Below are positions 43,275 through 51,701 of a DNA stretch of 64,000 nucleotides, piece by piece. The stretch is from Halorussus litoreus (GTDB lineage: Archaea; Halobacteriota; Halobacteria; Halobacteriales; Haladaptataceae): assembly GCF_003382685.1 (NCBI RefSeq), contig NZ_KZ859504.1, forward strand, positions 17,265 through 81,264. The letters run 5' to 3'. Position 1 is the stretch's first letter. The number at the start of each line of letters is the position of its first letter. A program made the position numbers and the translations under genes. The notes beneath the pieces were generated by a model. It ran no database searches. It was given only the letters and a program-made list of their open reading frames with translations, and was not told the origin of the DNA.

Positions 43275-44057
43275 ATGCGCGTACTCCGCGGCCGGGCGGC
43301 GACCCGGGACGCCGACCGCGAGGTCGTCGCCGCGATGCTGGACCGGGCGGCCGACGACGGCGAGGCCTCGGTCCGGGCGTGGCGACCCCACCGACAGCTC
43401 GCGTTCGGTCGGCGCGACGCCCGCGCGGACGACTACGAGGTGGCGGCGAAGGTAGCCCGGGCCTGTGGGTTCGAGCCGGTCGAACGCTCGGTCGGCGGGC
43501 GAGCGGTGGCCTACACCGGCGACACCGTCGCGTTCGCGAAGGTAGTCCCGCTCGACGACATGCGGGAAGGGATGGACGAGCGCTACGACGAGGTCACGCA
43601 GGCGGTCCAGCGCGCGCTCTGGCGGCTGGGCGTGCCCGCGCGCCGCGGCGAACCCGAGGCGAGCTTCTGCCCCGGCGACTACTCGCTCCGGCGCGGCGGC
43701 AAGCTGGTCGGGGTCGCCCAGCGCGTCCGGAAGGGCGCGGCGCTCGTCTCGGGCGTCGTGGTCGTCCGCGGCCACGCCGAAATCGCGGGCGTGCTCGACC
43801 CCGTCTACGCTGCGCTCGACCTGCCGTTCGACCCGGATTCGGTGGGAAGCGTCGCCGACGCGGGCGGGACCGACGACCCCGACGCCGTCGCCCGGACCAT
43901 CGAGGAGCTGCTGGTCGGCGACCAGGACGTCGAGGTGGTGGACGTCTCGGCCCTCGCCGACGGCGCTGTCGACGGGTTCGATGCCGTGGACGAATCCGAT
44001 TCTGCCGACGAAACCGACGCTGATGCCCCACCGAGCGTGACCGACTGGGAAACGTAG
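43275..44057 (+). CDS. lipoate-protein ligase A family protein
   Basis: The 260-residue protein carries a BPL/LplA-type domain: AWRPHRQLAFGRRDA near residue 37, ERSVGGRAVAYTGDTVAFAK near residue 73 (the substrate RRxGGG-like loop), CPGDYSLRRGGKLVGVAQR near residue 135 with the likely catalytic lysine, and GAALVSGVV. It probably attaches lipoate or octanoate to acyltransferase or GcvH proteins. A C-terminal acidic tail of about 40 residues follows. No lipoyl acceptor gene is in the window. Confidence 0.8.
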   Translation: MRVLRGRAATRDADREVVAAMLDRAADDGEASVRAWRPHRQLAFGRRDARADDYEVAAKVARACGFEPVERSVGGRAVAYTGDTVAFAKVVPLDDMREGMDERYDEVTQAVQRALWRLGVPARRGEPEASFCPGDYSLRRGGKLVGVAQRVRKGAALVSGVVVVRGHAEIAGVLDPVYAALDLPFDPDSVGSVADAGGTDDPDAVARTIEELLVGDQDVEVVDVSALADGAVDGFDAVDESDSADETDADAPPSVTDWET

Positions 44058-44188
44058 GATTCGCGCTGGATACCCGTCCGACCTGTTTCGGCCGGTGGAC
44101 CGTTCCACTGGAAGCACTTGGTGTGCCATCCGCCGAGGAACCCCCGGTAAAGCATCCACCAGAGAGCGCTCGGTGACACGTCCCATCG

Positions 44189-44374
44189 GGTGGGACTGAA
44201 AGGGGCCGCCCGGTCGCGGTCACGCGAGCGAAGCGAGTGTGACCTCGGAAGTCGCGGGTTGTCTTCCGGCGTTTACTGTAGTCGTCTCTGGCGGCTCTAT
44301 TCGGAGCGCCGAGCGAAGCGAGGCGCGAGAATATCCGCCGGAGCGACAGCGAGCGGGCGGGGGCTTTCGAAAAC
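44189..44374 (+). repeat. GAAAG...CTTTC repeat, copy B, in a 433-bp gap
   Basis: The element starts GGTGGGACTGAAAGGGGC and ends GGGCGGGGGCTTTCG, with the same nested hairpin as copy A (10824-10953) but about 55 bp longer because of an inner insertion around 44215-44275. The remaining gap (44058-44188 and 44375-44490) contains no recognised gene. Confidence 0.8.
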
Positions 44375-44490
44375 GAAGTCGTGATTCTCCCAGTCACCGA
44401 CAGAGTCCACAGCAAACGTCGTTCGGTCTCGACTTCCAGTCATTCCATCCGAAAACCATTCACCTCCCACGACCGAACGTAAATCGACCG

Positions 44491-45108
44491 ATGCACGATT
44501 ACCTCCGCGCCGGAATCGCCATCTACAACGCCGGGGAGTACCACGCGGCCCACGACGCGTGGGAGGACCACTGGCTCGACCTCGAATCGGGGACTGACGA
44601 CGAGCGATTCCTCCACGGTCTCATCCAGTTCACCGCGGCGGTCCACCACACCCACGACGCCAACTGGGCGGGCGTCCGCGGGCTCGCCGACAGCGGCGCG
44701 GGCTACCTCGCCGACCTGCCGGCCGACTACCGCGGGGTGAACGTCGGCGACGCTCGGGAGTATCTCCGCGCGGTCGCGGCCGACCCCGAACACGTCGAGC
44801 GCGTCGCGCTGCCGACGCTGACCTACGAGGGCGTGGTCGTAATGGCCGAGGACCTGCAGTTCGATGCCGCCGCAATCGCGGCCGCGGTGCTGGCCGAGGA
44901 GTACGGCTACGACGAAGGGGTGGTCGAGCGCGCGGTCGAGTACGCCCGCGCGGACCTCGAACGCGGGGCGGCGACCAGCCAGTTCGTCACCTTCGTGATG
45001 GACTTCGCGCGCGACGCGGCGAATCGCGGGATCATCTTCCAGCGACTGGAAGGCGCTGCGGGGAAGCGCGACCACGAGGAGGAGGACGTGGAGGGCTTGT
45101 TCGATTAG
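44491..45108 (+). CDS. DUF309 family protein
   Basis: The 205-residue protein has the DUF309 core IAIYNAGEYHAAHDAWEDHWL near residue 9 and FLHGLIQFTAAVHHTHDANW near residue 45, both histidine- and tryptophan-rich helices. The family is widespread and uncharacterised. The second half is an all-helical extension (EEYGYDEGVVERAVEYA). The ATG at 44491 starts the conserved helix. Confidence 0.85.
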   Translation: MHDYLRAGIAIYNAGEYHAAHDAWEDHWLDLESGTDDERFLHGLIQFTAAVHHTHDANWAGVRGLADSGAGYLADLPADYRGVNVGDAREYLRAVAADPEHVERVALPTLTYEGVVVMAEDLQFDAAAIAAAVLAEEYGYDEGVVERAVEYARADLERGAATSQFVTFVMDFARDAANRGIIFQRLEGAAGKRDHEEEDVEGLFD

Positions 45109-45157
45109 TGGGCAAGTTTCGCTGACACGATTTGCCTGAGGAGTAGTTCGGGAACTC

Positions 45158-46501
45158 CTATTTCGACGGAACTACCCGGTGTACCGCACCTGATCCCTCC
45201 GTAAACTGGGTCGTGAGGACGTAGAGTTCACCTGCCCCATCGCGTCCGAGCGAAAGGACGAACCGGTTTTCCATATCCAGCCCCGTCGTCACGTCGACGC
45301 TTGCCATCGGCCACAACCCGTCCTCGGTCGGTGTTGCCACGAACAGCCCGGAACCACGCCCTGATAGGTCGGCGAACACGTATTTGTTCCGGAGTGCTGG
45401 AATCGTCTCATTCTCGTACAGGTACCCGCCGACAACCGCGTTCCCGACTCGTTCTCCCTCCCGGTAGTGCGGATACGCGACGACGGGATCCCGCAACGGG
45501 TCGCCGTCGGGAGTCTCGTCCGGGCATATCGGATACGTCTTCTCGAACCACGGCGTCTTCGCTAGTGCCGCCATCCAGAGCCGATTGTTGTGACAGCGAT
45601 GGCCCTCCTTCACGTTCCACCCGTAGTTCCCTCCCTTCACGACCTTGTTCACCTCTTCGACGTGGCCTTCACCGACGTCGCCAACGTAGAGGTCGCCCCG
45701 GGAGAACGACATTCGATACGGGTTCCGGAACCCCCACGCGTACTGTTCGTCGAGTCCTTCCTCTCCGACGAATGGATTATCGTCCGGAACGGCGTATTCC
45801 TTGCCGTCTGCCCGGTTGTCCACGTCAACTCGAAGGATACTCCCGCGGAGGTTCTCGGTCACGTCTTGACCGTTTCCGCCCTCATTGAGCCAGTACCAGT
45901 CCGTGGCGTGCCCGGTGCCGCGGTCACCTTTCCCGGATTGGCCGTCCCCGACCCCGATATAGAGATACCCGTCCGGTCCGAACGCGATAGCTCCCGAGTT
46001 GTGGTTTCCCCCCGGTTCGGGGATTTCGAGGAGAACGCGCTCGGAGTCGGGGTTTACACGGCGATGGTCCGCCCCGGCGCGGAACTCCGACAGGACGAAC
46101 CTGTGGTTGAACGCCTCCGGAATGCTGTCGTCGGGCGGTGCGCTATACCGCACGTAACACTTGCCGTTGCGCTCGAAGTCGGGATGCAACTCGAACCCGA
46201 GGAGGCCCTGCTCCCACGAGGAGAATTCGACGAGTCGATCGGACACGTCGAGAAACGGTTCCTCTCGGAGACCGTCGCCGTCGCGGACGAAAACGCGTCC
46301 GTGCTTGTCGGCGACGTATTTGAGTTGGTCGTCACGCGCGGTCTGAAACGCGAGTGGTTCGTGGAACCCCTCTACGACTGGTTCTAACCCGATTGAAGGT
46401 CCTTCCTGGAACGAACTCAGCTCCGTCGCAGTTGGTCTTCGCATCGCATAGCCTGCTAATCCGGTGGCCCCAACTGCCGCGAGAAATCGTCGTCGTTCCA
46501 T
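45158..46501 (-). CDS. PQQ-type glucose/sorbosone dehydrogenase family protein
   Basis: The 447-residue exported protein has a Tat signal (MERRRFLAAVGATGLAGYA) without a lipobox cysteine. The body is a six-bladed propeller of the soluble aldose dehydrogenase family, with QGLLGFELHPDF near residue 98, GGNHNSGAIAFGPDGYLYIG near residue 163, YAWGFRNPYRMSF near residue 255 and GGNYGWNVKEG near residue 290. It would oxidise sugars using PQQ outside the cell, though PQQ synthesis genes are not present here. Codon use is visibly less GC-biased than its neighbours, which suggests later acquisition. Confidence 0.88.
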   Translation of the reverse strand: MERRRFLAAVGATGLAGYAMRRPTATELSSFQEGPSIGLEPVVEGFHEPLAFQTARDDQLKYVADKHGRVFVRDGDGLREEPFLDVSDRLVEFSSWEQGLLGFELHPDFERNGKCYVRYSAPPDDSIPEAFNHRFVLSEFRAGADHRRVNPDSERVLLEIPEPGGNHNSGAIAFGPDGYLYIGVGDGQSGKGDRGTGHATDWYWLNEGGNGQDVTENLRGSILRVDVDNRADGKEYAVPDDNPFVGEEGLDEQYAWGFRNPYRMSFSRGDLYVGDVGEGHVEEVNKVVKGGNYGWNVKEGHRCHNNRLWMAALAKTPWFEKTYPICPDETPDGDPLRDPVVAYPHYREGERVGNAVVGGYLYENETIPALRNKYVFADLSGRGSGLFVATPTEDGLWPMASVDVTTGLDMENRFVLSLGRDGAGELYVLTTQFTEGSGAVHRVVPSK

Positions 46502-46523
46502 CAATGACGCCTATATAAGACAA

Positions 46524-46531
46524 GTTATAAA
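46524..46531 (-). promoter_or_regulatory. TATA box of the sugar dehydrogenase gene
   Basis: The minus-strand TTTATAAC in an AT-rich stretch lies about 26 bp before the ATG at 46501, predicting a leaderless transcript. Confidence 0.5.
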
Positions 46532-46661
46532 AAAGAATGGGGCGTTTTGTGTAGACTATCTAGGGGAAAGGTTCGTTTCCCGAATGTAGTAGTAACATTG
46601 TCACCAAACGTTTAGGGTTACTGATGGAAAGGCGCGATGTACTGAGGGACAGTCGTGATAA

Positions 46662-46982
46662 TCAGTCGGGTAGCCGAGAATCCTGTTCTCGTTCGTCCGA
46701 AACGAGACGGAGGCGGATCCAGTCGAATAGACCGACGAGAATGGCAGCAATACCAAAACAAAAGAGCGCAAGCCCGACCCAGAACACGTAGAACCCGGGA
46801 TACTGGTGGACGAACGCGTTCAGAACGAGCAGATACAGGTAGGAAAGCGGCGTGGCGAGCTCCGTGATAACCGTCGTCTGGAGAAGCGCTCCAACAGCGG
46901 GCCAACCCCATAGCAGGCCAGCTATCCCCCAAATACGAAAGTCAGTCACGACCGACTGGACTCGACGCTGCGTACTCACCAT
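46662..46982 (-). CDS. small membrane protein (106 residues), unknown
   Basis: The protein has two or three hydrophobic helices (IAGLLWGWPAVGALL, LATPLSYLYLLVLNAFV and FYVFWVGLALFCFGIAAILV) and a charged C-terminus. I recognise no family. It is within the lower-GC patch shared with the sugar dehydrogenase and may have arrived with it. The ATG at 46982 is preferred over a TTG two codons upstream. Confidence 0.7.
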   Translation of the reverse strand: MVSTQRRVQSVVTDFRIWGIAGLLWGWPAVGALLQTTVITELATPLSYLYLLVLNAFVHQYPGFYVFWVGLALFCFGIAAILVGLFDWIRLRLVSDEREQDSRLPD

Positions 46983-47095
46983 GACCAAAGTGGTCTCGGC
47001 GGTGAGGGATAACGTTTAGCATACGCACGGAACTTTTCGGGAACCAGCCGCGTTGCGGGTCGGAGAATCGAAGTCGAAAGCAGCTTGTGCCGATC

Positions 47096-47866
47096 TTAAC
47101 CTTCCGACGCGACCTTCTCGTCTTCGACGAACTCTGCCGAGTTGTCCTGCGGGTCGTAGCCCAGCACCTCCTTCGCGCGCTCGATGGAGTAGTACCTCCG
47201 GTCGTTGTCCGAGATGCCGTAGACGATCTCGAACCCGTAGTCGGCCTGCAGGCACCGGTCGAACAGGTGTGCGCAGTCCCGGTGGGAGAGCCACATCGCC
47301 TGCCCGCGCTCGTAGTCCTTCGGCGGATGGCCTTTCGTGAGGTTGCCGATGCGGACGCAGACCACGCTGAGGCCGTGCTCGTCGTGGTAGAACCGCCCCA
47401 GCACCTCGCCGGTCGCCTTGCTCACGCCGTAGAGGTTGCTCGGGCGCGGAAGTTCCTCGCCGTCGAGCAGGAAGTCGTCGTGGGGCCGGTAGAGGTCGGG
47501 TTTGCGCTCGCTGGTCTCGTACGCGCCGACCGCGTGGTTCGAGGAGGCGAACGCTACTCTTTCGACGCCCTCCTCGACGGCCGCCTGCAGGACGTTGCGT
47601 GTCCCGTCGATGTTGTTCGCGAGAACGCTGTTCCACGGGGCCTCGGGCCGCGGGTCGCCCGCGAGGTGGATCACCGCGCTTACGCCCGCCATCGCCTCGC
47701 GGACCGCGTCCTCGTCGGTGATGTCGGCGACAACGAACTCGTGGCGCGTGTCGCGGGTCGGCGGGTCCCTGTCGAGGAGTCGCCAGTCGTACTCCCCCGA
47801 CAGCTCCGAGAGGATGGCCTGTCCGACGCGGCCCTCCGCGCCCGTGAGCAGGACGGGGTCGTCCAT
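47096..47866 (-). CDS. azf: NAD-dependent glucose-6-phosphate dehydrogenase (Azf)
   Basis: The 256-residue extended short-chain dehydrogenase has TGAEGRVGQA near residue 8 (NAD-binding GxxGxxG), AVIHLAGDPRPEAPW near residue 64, FASSNHAVGAYE near residue 105 and the catalytic YGVSK near residue 145. Wording of these blocks matches the haloarchaeal Azf enzyme, which starts the oxidative pentose phosphate pathway with NAD. Related uronate dehydrogenases are the main alternative. It is not in an operon. Confidence 0.85.
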   Translation of the reverse strand: MDDPVLLTGAEGRVGQAILSELSGEYDWRLLDRDPPTRDTRHEFVVADITDEDAVREAMAGVSAVIHLAGDPRPEAPWNSVLANNIDGTRNVLQAAVEEGVERVAFASSNHAVGAYETSERKPDLYRPHDDFLLDGEELPRPSNLYGVSKATGEVLGRFYHDEHGLSVVCVRIGNLTKGHPPKDYERGQAMWLSHRDCAHLFDRCLQADYGFEIVYGISDNDRRYYSIERAKEVLGYDPQDNSAEFVEDEKVASEG

Positions 47867-47983
47867 TCAGGTCGAGTGAGGGAGCGCGGCGATAAGTAAG
47901 GTGCGATTCGTCGCCGGAGAGAGCGGACGGACCGGTAGCGGGCCAGCGGACTCGTCGCTCGGGGCGTCGGTTCGGGGTCCGAC

Positions 47984-48577
47984 TCAGAACTCGCCGAGCC
48001 GGGACTGTCCGCCGCCTCCGCCCTCGCCCGCCATCGAGGCGGCCTTGTCGAGTGCGGCGTCGAGGGTTTCCTCCTGACTGCGGTCGTACAGCGTCGCGGC
48101 CGGATGGACGCAGATGAGTACGTCCCGGACCCTCCCGCCGAGGTCGGCCTGCGCGAGCGAGCCCGCCTCGTTCGTGACCGCCACGTCGCGGTCGAGCAGG
48201 TGTTCGCTGGGCACCTTGCCGAGCGTGATTATCACGTCGGGGTCGACCTGCTCGATCTCGCGCTGGAGGTACGGAAAGCAGTTCTGTAGCTCCTCGCTTG
48301 TGGGATCGCGGTTCTCTGGCGGTCGACACCGCACGCAGTTGGTGATGCGCACGTCCTCGCGGGCCAGCCCGCGGGCGTCGAGCTTGTCGTCGAGGATGGT
48401 GCCGCTTCGGCCGACGAACGGCTCGCCCTGCTGGTCTTCCTGCTGGCCGGGTCCCTCGCCGACGAACAGCAGGTCCGCGTCCGCGGGCCCGGTGCCGTTG
48501 ACGATCCGGGTCCGGCTGTCGACGAGTTCGGGACAGCGCGTGCACTCGGTCACTTCGAGGCCGTCCATGTTATCCAT
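47984..48577 (-). CDS. family 4 uracil-DNA glycosylase (Fe-S)
   Basis: The 197-residue enzyme has CTRCPEL near residue 12, GEGPGQQEDQQGEPFVGRSG near residue 41, NCVRCRPPENR near residue 81 with another Cys in LQNCFPY, and HPAATLYD near residue 160. The four cysteines expected to hold a 4Fe-4S cluster are present. It removes uracil from DNA. The C-terminus is a glycine-rich tail. A second in-frame ATG (48568) follows the chosen start. The next upstream gene on the same strand encodes endonuclease dU, another uracil-linked repair enzyme. Confidence 0.92.
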   Translation of the reverse strand: MDNMDGLEVTECTRCPELVDSRTRIVNGTGPADADLLFVGEGPGQQEDQQGEPFVGRSGTILDDKLDARGLAREDVRITNCVRCRPPENRDPTSEELQNCFPYLQREIEQVDPDVIITLGKVPSEHLLDRDVAVTNEAGSLAQADLGGRVRDVLICVHPAATLYDRSQEETLDAALDKAASMAGEGGGGGQSRLGEF

Positions 48578-48630
48578 GCGTGGGGCCACGGGACCGGGGT
48601 AGTAAGTATCGGTGGCTCGGGGCCGACCCG

Positions 48631-49197
48631 TCATTCGGATACTTCCCTCCGCCGGAACCCGTCGCCCGCTCGCGCCGCCAGCCGGGCCACTCGCAGGGGT
48701 TCGGGGCGACCGCCTTCCGGAGTAAAGGCACGGACCGCGTCGCGGGCTTGCCCGGACTCCAGTCCTACCGAGCGCACGAACACGGTCTGGTCGTTTATCG
48801 AAAGCCGATCTCTGGCCGGCTGGCGCTCGTAGATCTCTCGTCGCCGGTCCAGCGCCTCGCCCTCGAACTCGGATTCCAGCGCCGCGAGTAGCCCCGAACT
48901 CTCCTCGAACGTGACCGAGATAACTGGTCGGTCGGTCTCCGCGTGAACCCGGTGCAAGTCCACGACGTTGTACCACGCCAGCGCGACGCCCGCGACGAAG
49001 ACGTAGCTCACGTCCTCGCGGTCGAGTGAGTGGAAGAGGTCGACTATCGCGTCGGTGGCGTCGAGACCGCCGACGGTGCAGGTCCGGTAGGCGAAGCCGT
49101 CGGCGACGCGGCTCGCGCGAACGACCGCACCGGCGAGCGTGCTCCGGTCTCCGCGGTAGGACTCGGCGACGCCCAGCGCGCGGACGCCGGGCTTCAC
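48631..49197 (-). CDS. endonuclease dU (DUF99 family)
   Basis: The 188-residue protein matches the archaeal DUF99 family: GVAESYRGDRSTLAGAVVRA near residue 9, VGGLDATDAIVDLFHSL near residue 42 and VAGVALAWYNVVDLHRVH near residue 68. Family members related to endonuclease V can nick DNA at deoxyuridine. The start is a GTG at 49197; no in-frame ATG lies nearby. It lies 54 bp upstream of the UDG gene, forming a uracil-repair pair. Confidence 0.85.
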   Translation of the reverse strand: MKPGVRALGVAESYRGDRSTLAGAVVRASRVADGFAYRTCTVGGLDATDAIVDLFHSLDREDVSYVFVAGVALAWYNVVDLHRVHAETDRPVISVTFEESSGLLAALESEFEGEALDRRREIYERQPARDRLSINDQTVFVRSVGLESGQARDAVRAFTPEGGRPEPLRVARLAARAGDGFRRREVSE

Positions 49198-49260
49198 GGG
49201 TCGCCCCTCGGCATCACGGGTCGTGCCTCGCGCTCACGGCACGGACTCCGTTCGCACGGC

Positions 49261-49452
49261 TCAGGCCTCTTTCTGGCCGTCCTCTTTGATGTCCTGGAGC
49301 CGGTCGAGGAGCTCGTCGTTCGAGGCACCGATCTCGAAGTCGACGCTACCTTCGTGGGCGTTCTCGTCGGTCGCCACGCCGTTTTCGTCGTCGAGATCGG
49401 CGTCGTACTCCTGGTTGTCCTGTTCGGACTCGTCGTAGCTCCCAAAGCCCAT
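49261..49452 (-). CDS. DUF5786 family small acidic protein
   Basis: The 63-residue protein starts MGFGSYDESEQDNQEYD and is very acidic, with a C-terminal helix (SNDELLDRLQDIKE). It matches the short haloarchaeal DUF5786 family of unknown function. It lies upstream of the endonuclease dU gene on the same strand. Confidence 0.8.
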   Translation of the reverse strand: MGFGSYDESEQDNQEYDADLDDENGVATDENAHEGSVDFEIGASNDELLDRLQDIKEDGQKEA

Positions 49453-49535
49453 GTCTAATGAACAGTAAGCACTTGTGCCACTAAAGTTCCTCGCCGCCCA
49501 TCAGAGTTTTGAGGGGTGGTCACGAACCGCCCGGC

Positions 49536-50192
49536 ATGCGAGTCCACGACGTCACCGCCGGAGCGGAGACGTTCACCTGCAACGCGTATCTCGTCGAGGG
49601 CGACCGGACCGTGCTGGTCGACGCCGGGACCATGCCGGGCGTCGAAGAGGTGATCGCCGACCACGTCGAGGACGTGGACGCGGTGGTGCTGACCCACCAG
49701 CACGGCGACCACGTCGGGGAACTCGACGCGGTGCTGGACGCGTTCGACGCGGAACTCTACTGCTACGCTGACCACCCGCGCCAGACGGAACAGCTGGGCG
49801 ACGGCGACACCGTCCGCATCGGCGACGAGACGTTCGAGGCCGTCTACTCGCCGGGCCACGCCGACGACCACCTCGCGTTCGTGAGCGAGTCGACCCTCTT
49901 CAGCGGCGACGTGGTGGTGTACAACGACGGCGCGTTCGACGACGGGAGCTTCGGCCGGACCGACATGCCGGGCCAGTCCCGCGAGCGCGAGATCGAGAGC
50001 ATCCGCGAGATTCTGGACCGACTGCCCGAGGGCGTTGCCGAGCGAAGCTCGGCAGCTCGTGCGACGGAGTCTCACGGCGTCGAGCACATGTACGCCGGCC
50101 ACGGCGACGAGTTCCACGGGGACGTGCGCGAGGTCGTCGAGCGCGCGCTGGAGCGGGCCGAGCGCCGGGAACCGAAGTACCCCGAGGAGTAG
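49536..50192 (+). CDS. MBL-fold metallohydrolase (glyoxalase II-like)
   Basis: The 218-residue enzyme has THQHGDHVG near residue 55 (HxHxDH), SPGHADDHLAF near residue 107, SGDVV near residue 125 and YAGHGDEFHGD near residue 188. All metal ligands are present. The substrate is unknown; hydroxyacylglutathione-hydrolase-like proteins of haloarchaea share this form. Residues of about 168-173 are encoded by a hairpin (TGCCGAGC/GCTCGGCA at 50036-50054) and look like an in-frame insert. The ATG at 49536 begins the fold. Confidence 0.88.
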   Translation: MRVHDVTAGAETFTCNAYLVEGDRTVLVDAGTMPGVEEVIADHVEDVDAVVLTHQHGDHVGELDAVLDAFDAELYCYADHPRQTEQLGDGDTVRIGDETFEAVYSPGHADDHLAFVSESTLFSGDVVVYNDGAFDDGSFGRTDMPGQSREREIESIREILDRLPEGVAERSSAARATESHGVEHMYAGHGDEFHGDVREVVERALERAERREPKYPEE

Positions 50193-50242
50193 CAAAACCG
50201 GCACTCGTTTTACCGTCGATTCCGGGGTTGGACCCGAGAGCC

Positions 50243-50548
50243 ATGAACGCTCAGCAGCGAGTCGCGGAGTTCCTCGCGACCTACGAGATGGACAGCGACC
50301 CGGCTTACCGCGTGCTCGACCTCGCCTCGGAGGTCGGCGAGCTGGCGAAGGACGTGAACGCCTCCACCGACTACGGCGACGAGCCCGACGCGGTGGCGGT
50401 GAACAGCGACGAACTCGGCGACGCGCTGTTCGCCCTGCTCGCGGTCGCAGAGTCGCTCGACGTGGACGCCGACGAGGCGCTCGACGAGGCGCTAGTGAAG
50501 TATCGGGACCGAATCGAGGAGACTGGCGACCCGGGCTCCGGCGAATAA
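50243..50548 (+). CDS. MazG-like nucleotide pyrophosphohydrolase
   Basis: The 101-residue protein has the MazG metal motifs ASEVGELAKDV near residue 30 (ExxE) and DELGDALFALLA near residue 56 (ExxD). Such proteins hydrolyse nucleoside triphosphates, often damaged ones, as a housecleaning step. It follows the MBL gene by 50 bp on the same strand. Confidence 0.88.
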   Translation: MNAQQRVAEFLATYEMDSDPAYRVLDLASEVGELAKDVNASTDYGDEPDAVAVNSDELGDALFALLAVAESLDVDADEALDEALVKYRDRIEETGDPGSGE

Positions 50549-51079
50549 ACGTTGAGGACGCGTGGAGTTGGGACGGTTTCTAACGGATCATTTTTATTCT
50601 CGGCGTGCGCTCGCTCGTCCTTTCCATCCGGCGCGTGCTGGCGCGAGTTTATCTCGCGCCAAAACGCGCGAGGGCTGAGCATCGCAGGCCGAAGGCCGAG
50701 AAGCGCAAGCGGTTGGGGAGGACGAGGCTCTCGCGGTGCGGTTGCGGTCACGCCGAGGCTCAAGATGAAGCTAGCTTCACTGCACAACTACTTCTGTCGA
50801 AAGAGCAGCTCTTGCTAGCTACTGCTTGAGCCTCGGCGTGACCGCACCGCGACTGCACCGCACCAGCACCGCGACCGCGGGCCCCACGCCTCCCCAGCCT
50901 CCTCCCTCGCTTCGCTCGGTCGTCCCTCGCGCGCGCCGGAGTGGAATGTTCCATCGAGCGCACGCTTCTGAGGAACGGACCACCGAGCCCACGCTGTCGA
51001 AACACCCGTCCCACGAACACTCACAGAAAAACAGAGAAGCAACTACCCGAAGGCGGTCGAGAGCGAAGAGAGGCGCCAA
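50549..51079. other. 531-bp gap dominated by a large palindromic repeat
   Basis: The gap between the MazG-like gene and L40e contains the repeat at 50628-50939 and no recognised gene. Open frames across it on both strands result from the repeat and its symmetry. Confidence 0.7.
50628..50939. repeat. large dispersed palindromic repeat, copy 1
   Basis: The outer arms carry CCGGCGCG at the left and CGCGCGCCGG at the right, with CGCGCGAGGG-type blocks inside. The 102-bp core (50744-50845) is bounded by a 21-bp perfect inverted repeat beginning GCGGTCACGCCGAGG. The core has the same length as that at 60425-60526 and is about 80-85% identical by eye. A partial copy is at 10666-10760. Confidence 0.8.
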
Positions 51080-51229
51080 TCAGGCGTTGCGCGGTTCCTT
51101 GCTCTTCGGGCGGAGCTTGCCGTAGCCGCACTTCCGGCAGTTGTCTGCCTCCTTGGGGTTGCGAGCGTTACAGCGCATGCAGATCATCTTGTCGAGGATG
51201 CGCGCCTCGGCTTTCTCGAAGCTGGCCAT
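51080..51229 (-). CDS. rpl40e: 50S ribosomal protein L40e
   Basis: The 49-residue protein starts [20 protein letters not shown] and has a zinc-ribbon pattern C17-x2-C20-x10-C31-x2-C34, with a basic C-terminus ([12 protein letters not shown]). This matches archaeal L40e, which lacks the ubiquitin part of the eukaryotic precursor. It belongs to the large ribosomal subunit. Confidence 0.93.
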   Translation of the reverse strand: MASFEKAEARILDKMICMRCNARNPKEADNCRKCGYGKLRPKSKEPRNA

Positions 51230-51290
51230 ACAGACCGGTTGGCCGCCGCCGCATTTAAACCTTACAGACTCACTCGCCGCGTCGGGACGG

Positions 51291-51623
51291 CTAGTGCGCC
51301 GACACGTCGGAGACGACGTTGAGGAGATACACGCCCGCGACGATGAGCGCGATGCCGACGACGCCGACCGCGTCGAGTCGTTCGTCGAACACCACGACGC
51401 CGATGGCCGCCACGCCGACGATTCCCAGCGCGGCCCACGTTCCGTAGACGATGCCGACCGGGAGGTCCTCCAGCGTCAGCGAGACGAGGTAGAACGCGAC
51501 GCCGTAGCCGACCAGGACGCCGAGGCTCGGGAGCGGGCGCGAGAACCCCTCCGAGAGCTTGAGCGCGGTCGTTCCGACGAGTTCCGAGCAGATGGCCGCA
51601 CCGAGGGCGACGTACGGATTCAT
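51291..51623 (-). CDS. SMR family multidrug/guanidinium transporter
   Basis: The 110-residue protein has four membrane helices and the essential glutamate at residue 14 ([11 protein letters not shown]), as in Emr[29 protein letters not shown]-type helix 2-3 features are typical of the family. It would exchange protons for cationic compounds as a homodimer; no second SMR gene is adjacent. A drug versus guanidinium role cannot be separated here. Confidence 0.9.
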   Translation of the reverse strand: MNPYVALGAAICSELVGTTALKLSEGFSRPLPSLGVLVGYGVAFYLVSLTLEDLPVGIVYGTWAALGIVGVAAIGVVVFDERLDAVGVVGIALIVAGVYLLNVVSDVSAH

Positions 51624-51701
51624 GCCTGACGCGTCTCCCCGGCGTTCAGTAGGTCTTTCGCTCGACACTTCTCTCGGCGGTCGCAACCGACTCGCGGACG
51701 A

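Noticed and set aside
43805-44179. A minus-strand frame starting MLYRGFLGGWHTK in the gap after the lipoate ligase-like gene
   Set aside because: After about 35 residues it becomes Ser/Thr/Ala-rich and lies antisense to the ligase gene, without family similarity.
50760-51125. Several overlapping small frames in the gap before L40e
   Set aside because: They arise from the symmetric repeat and read through it in every frame.
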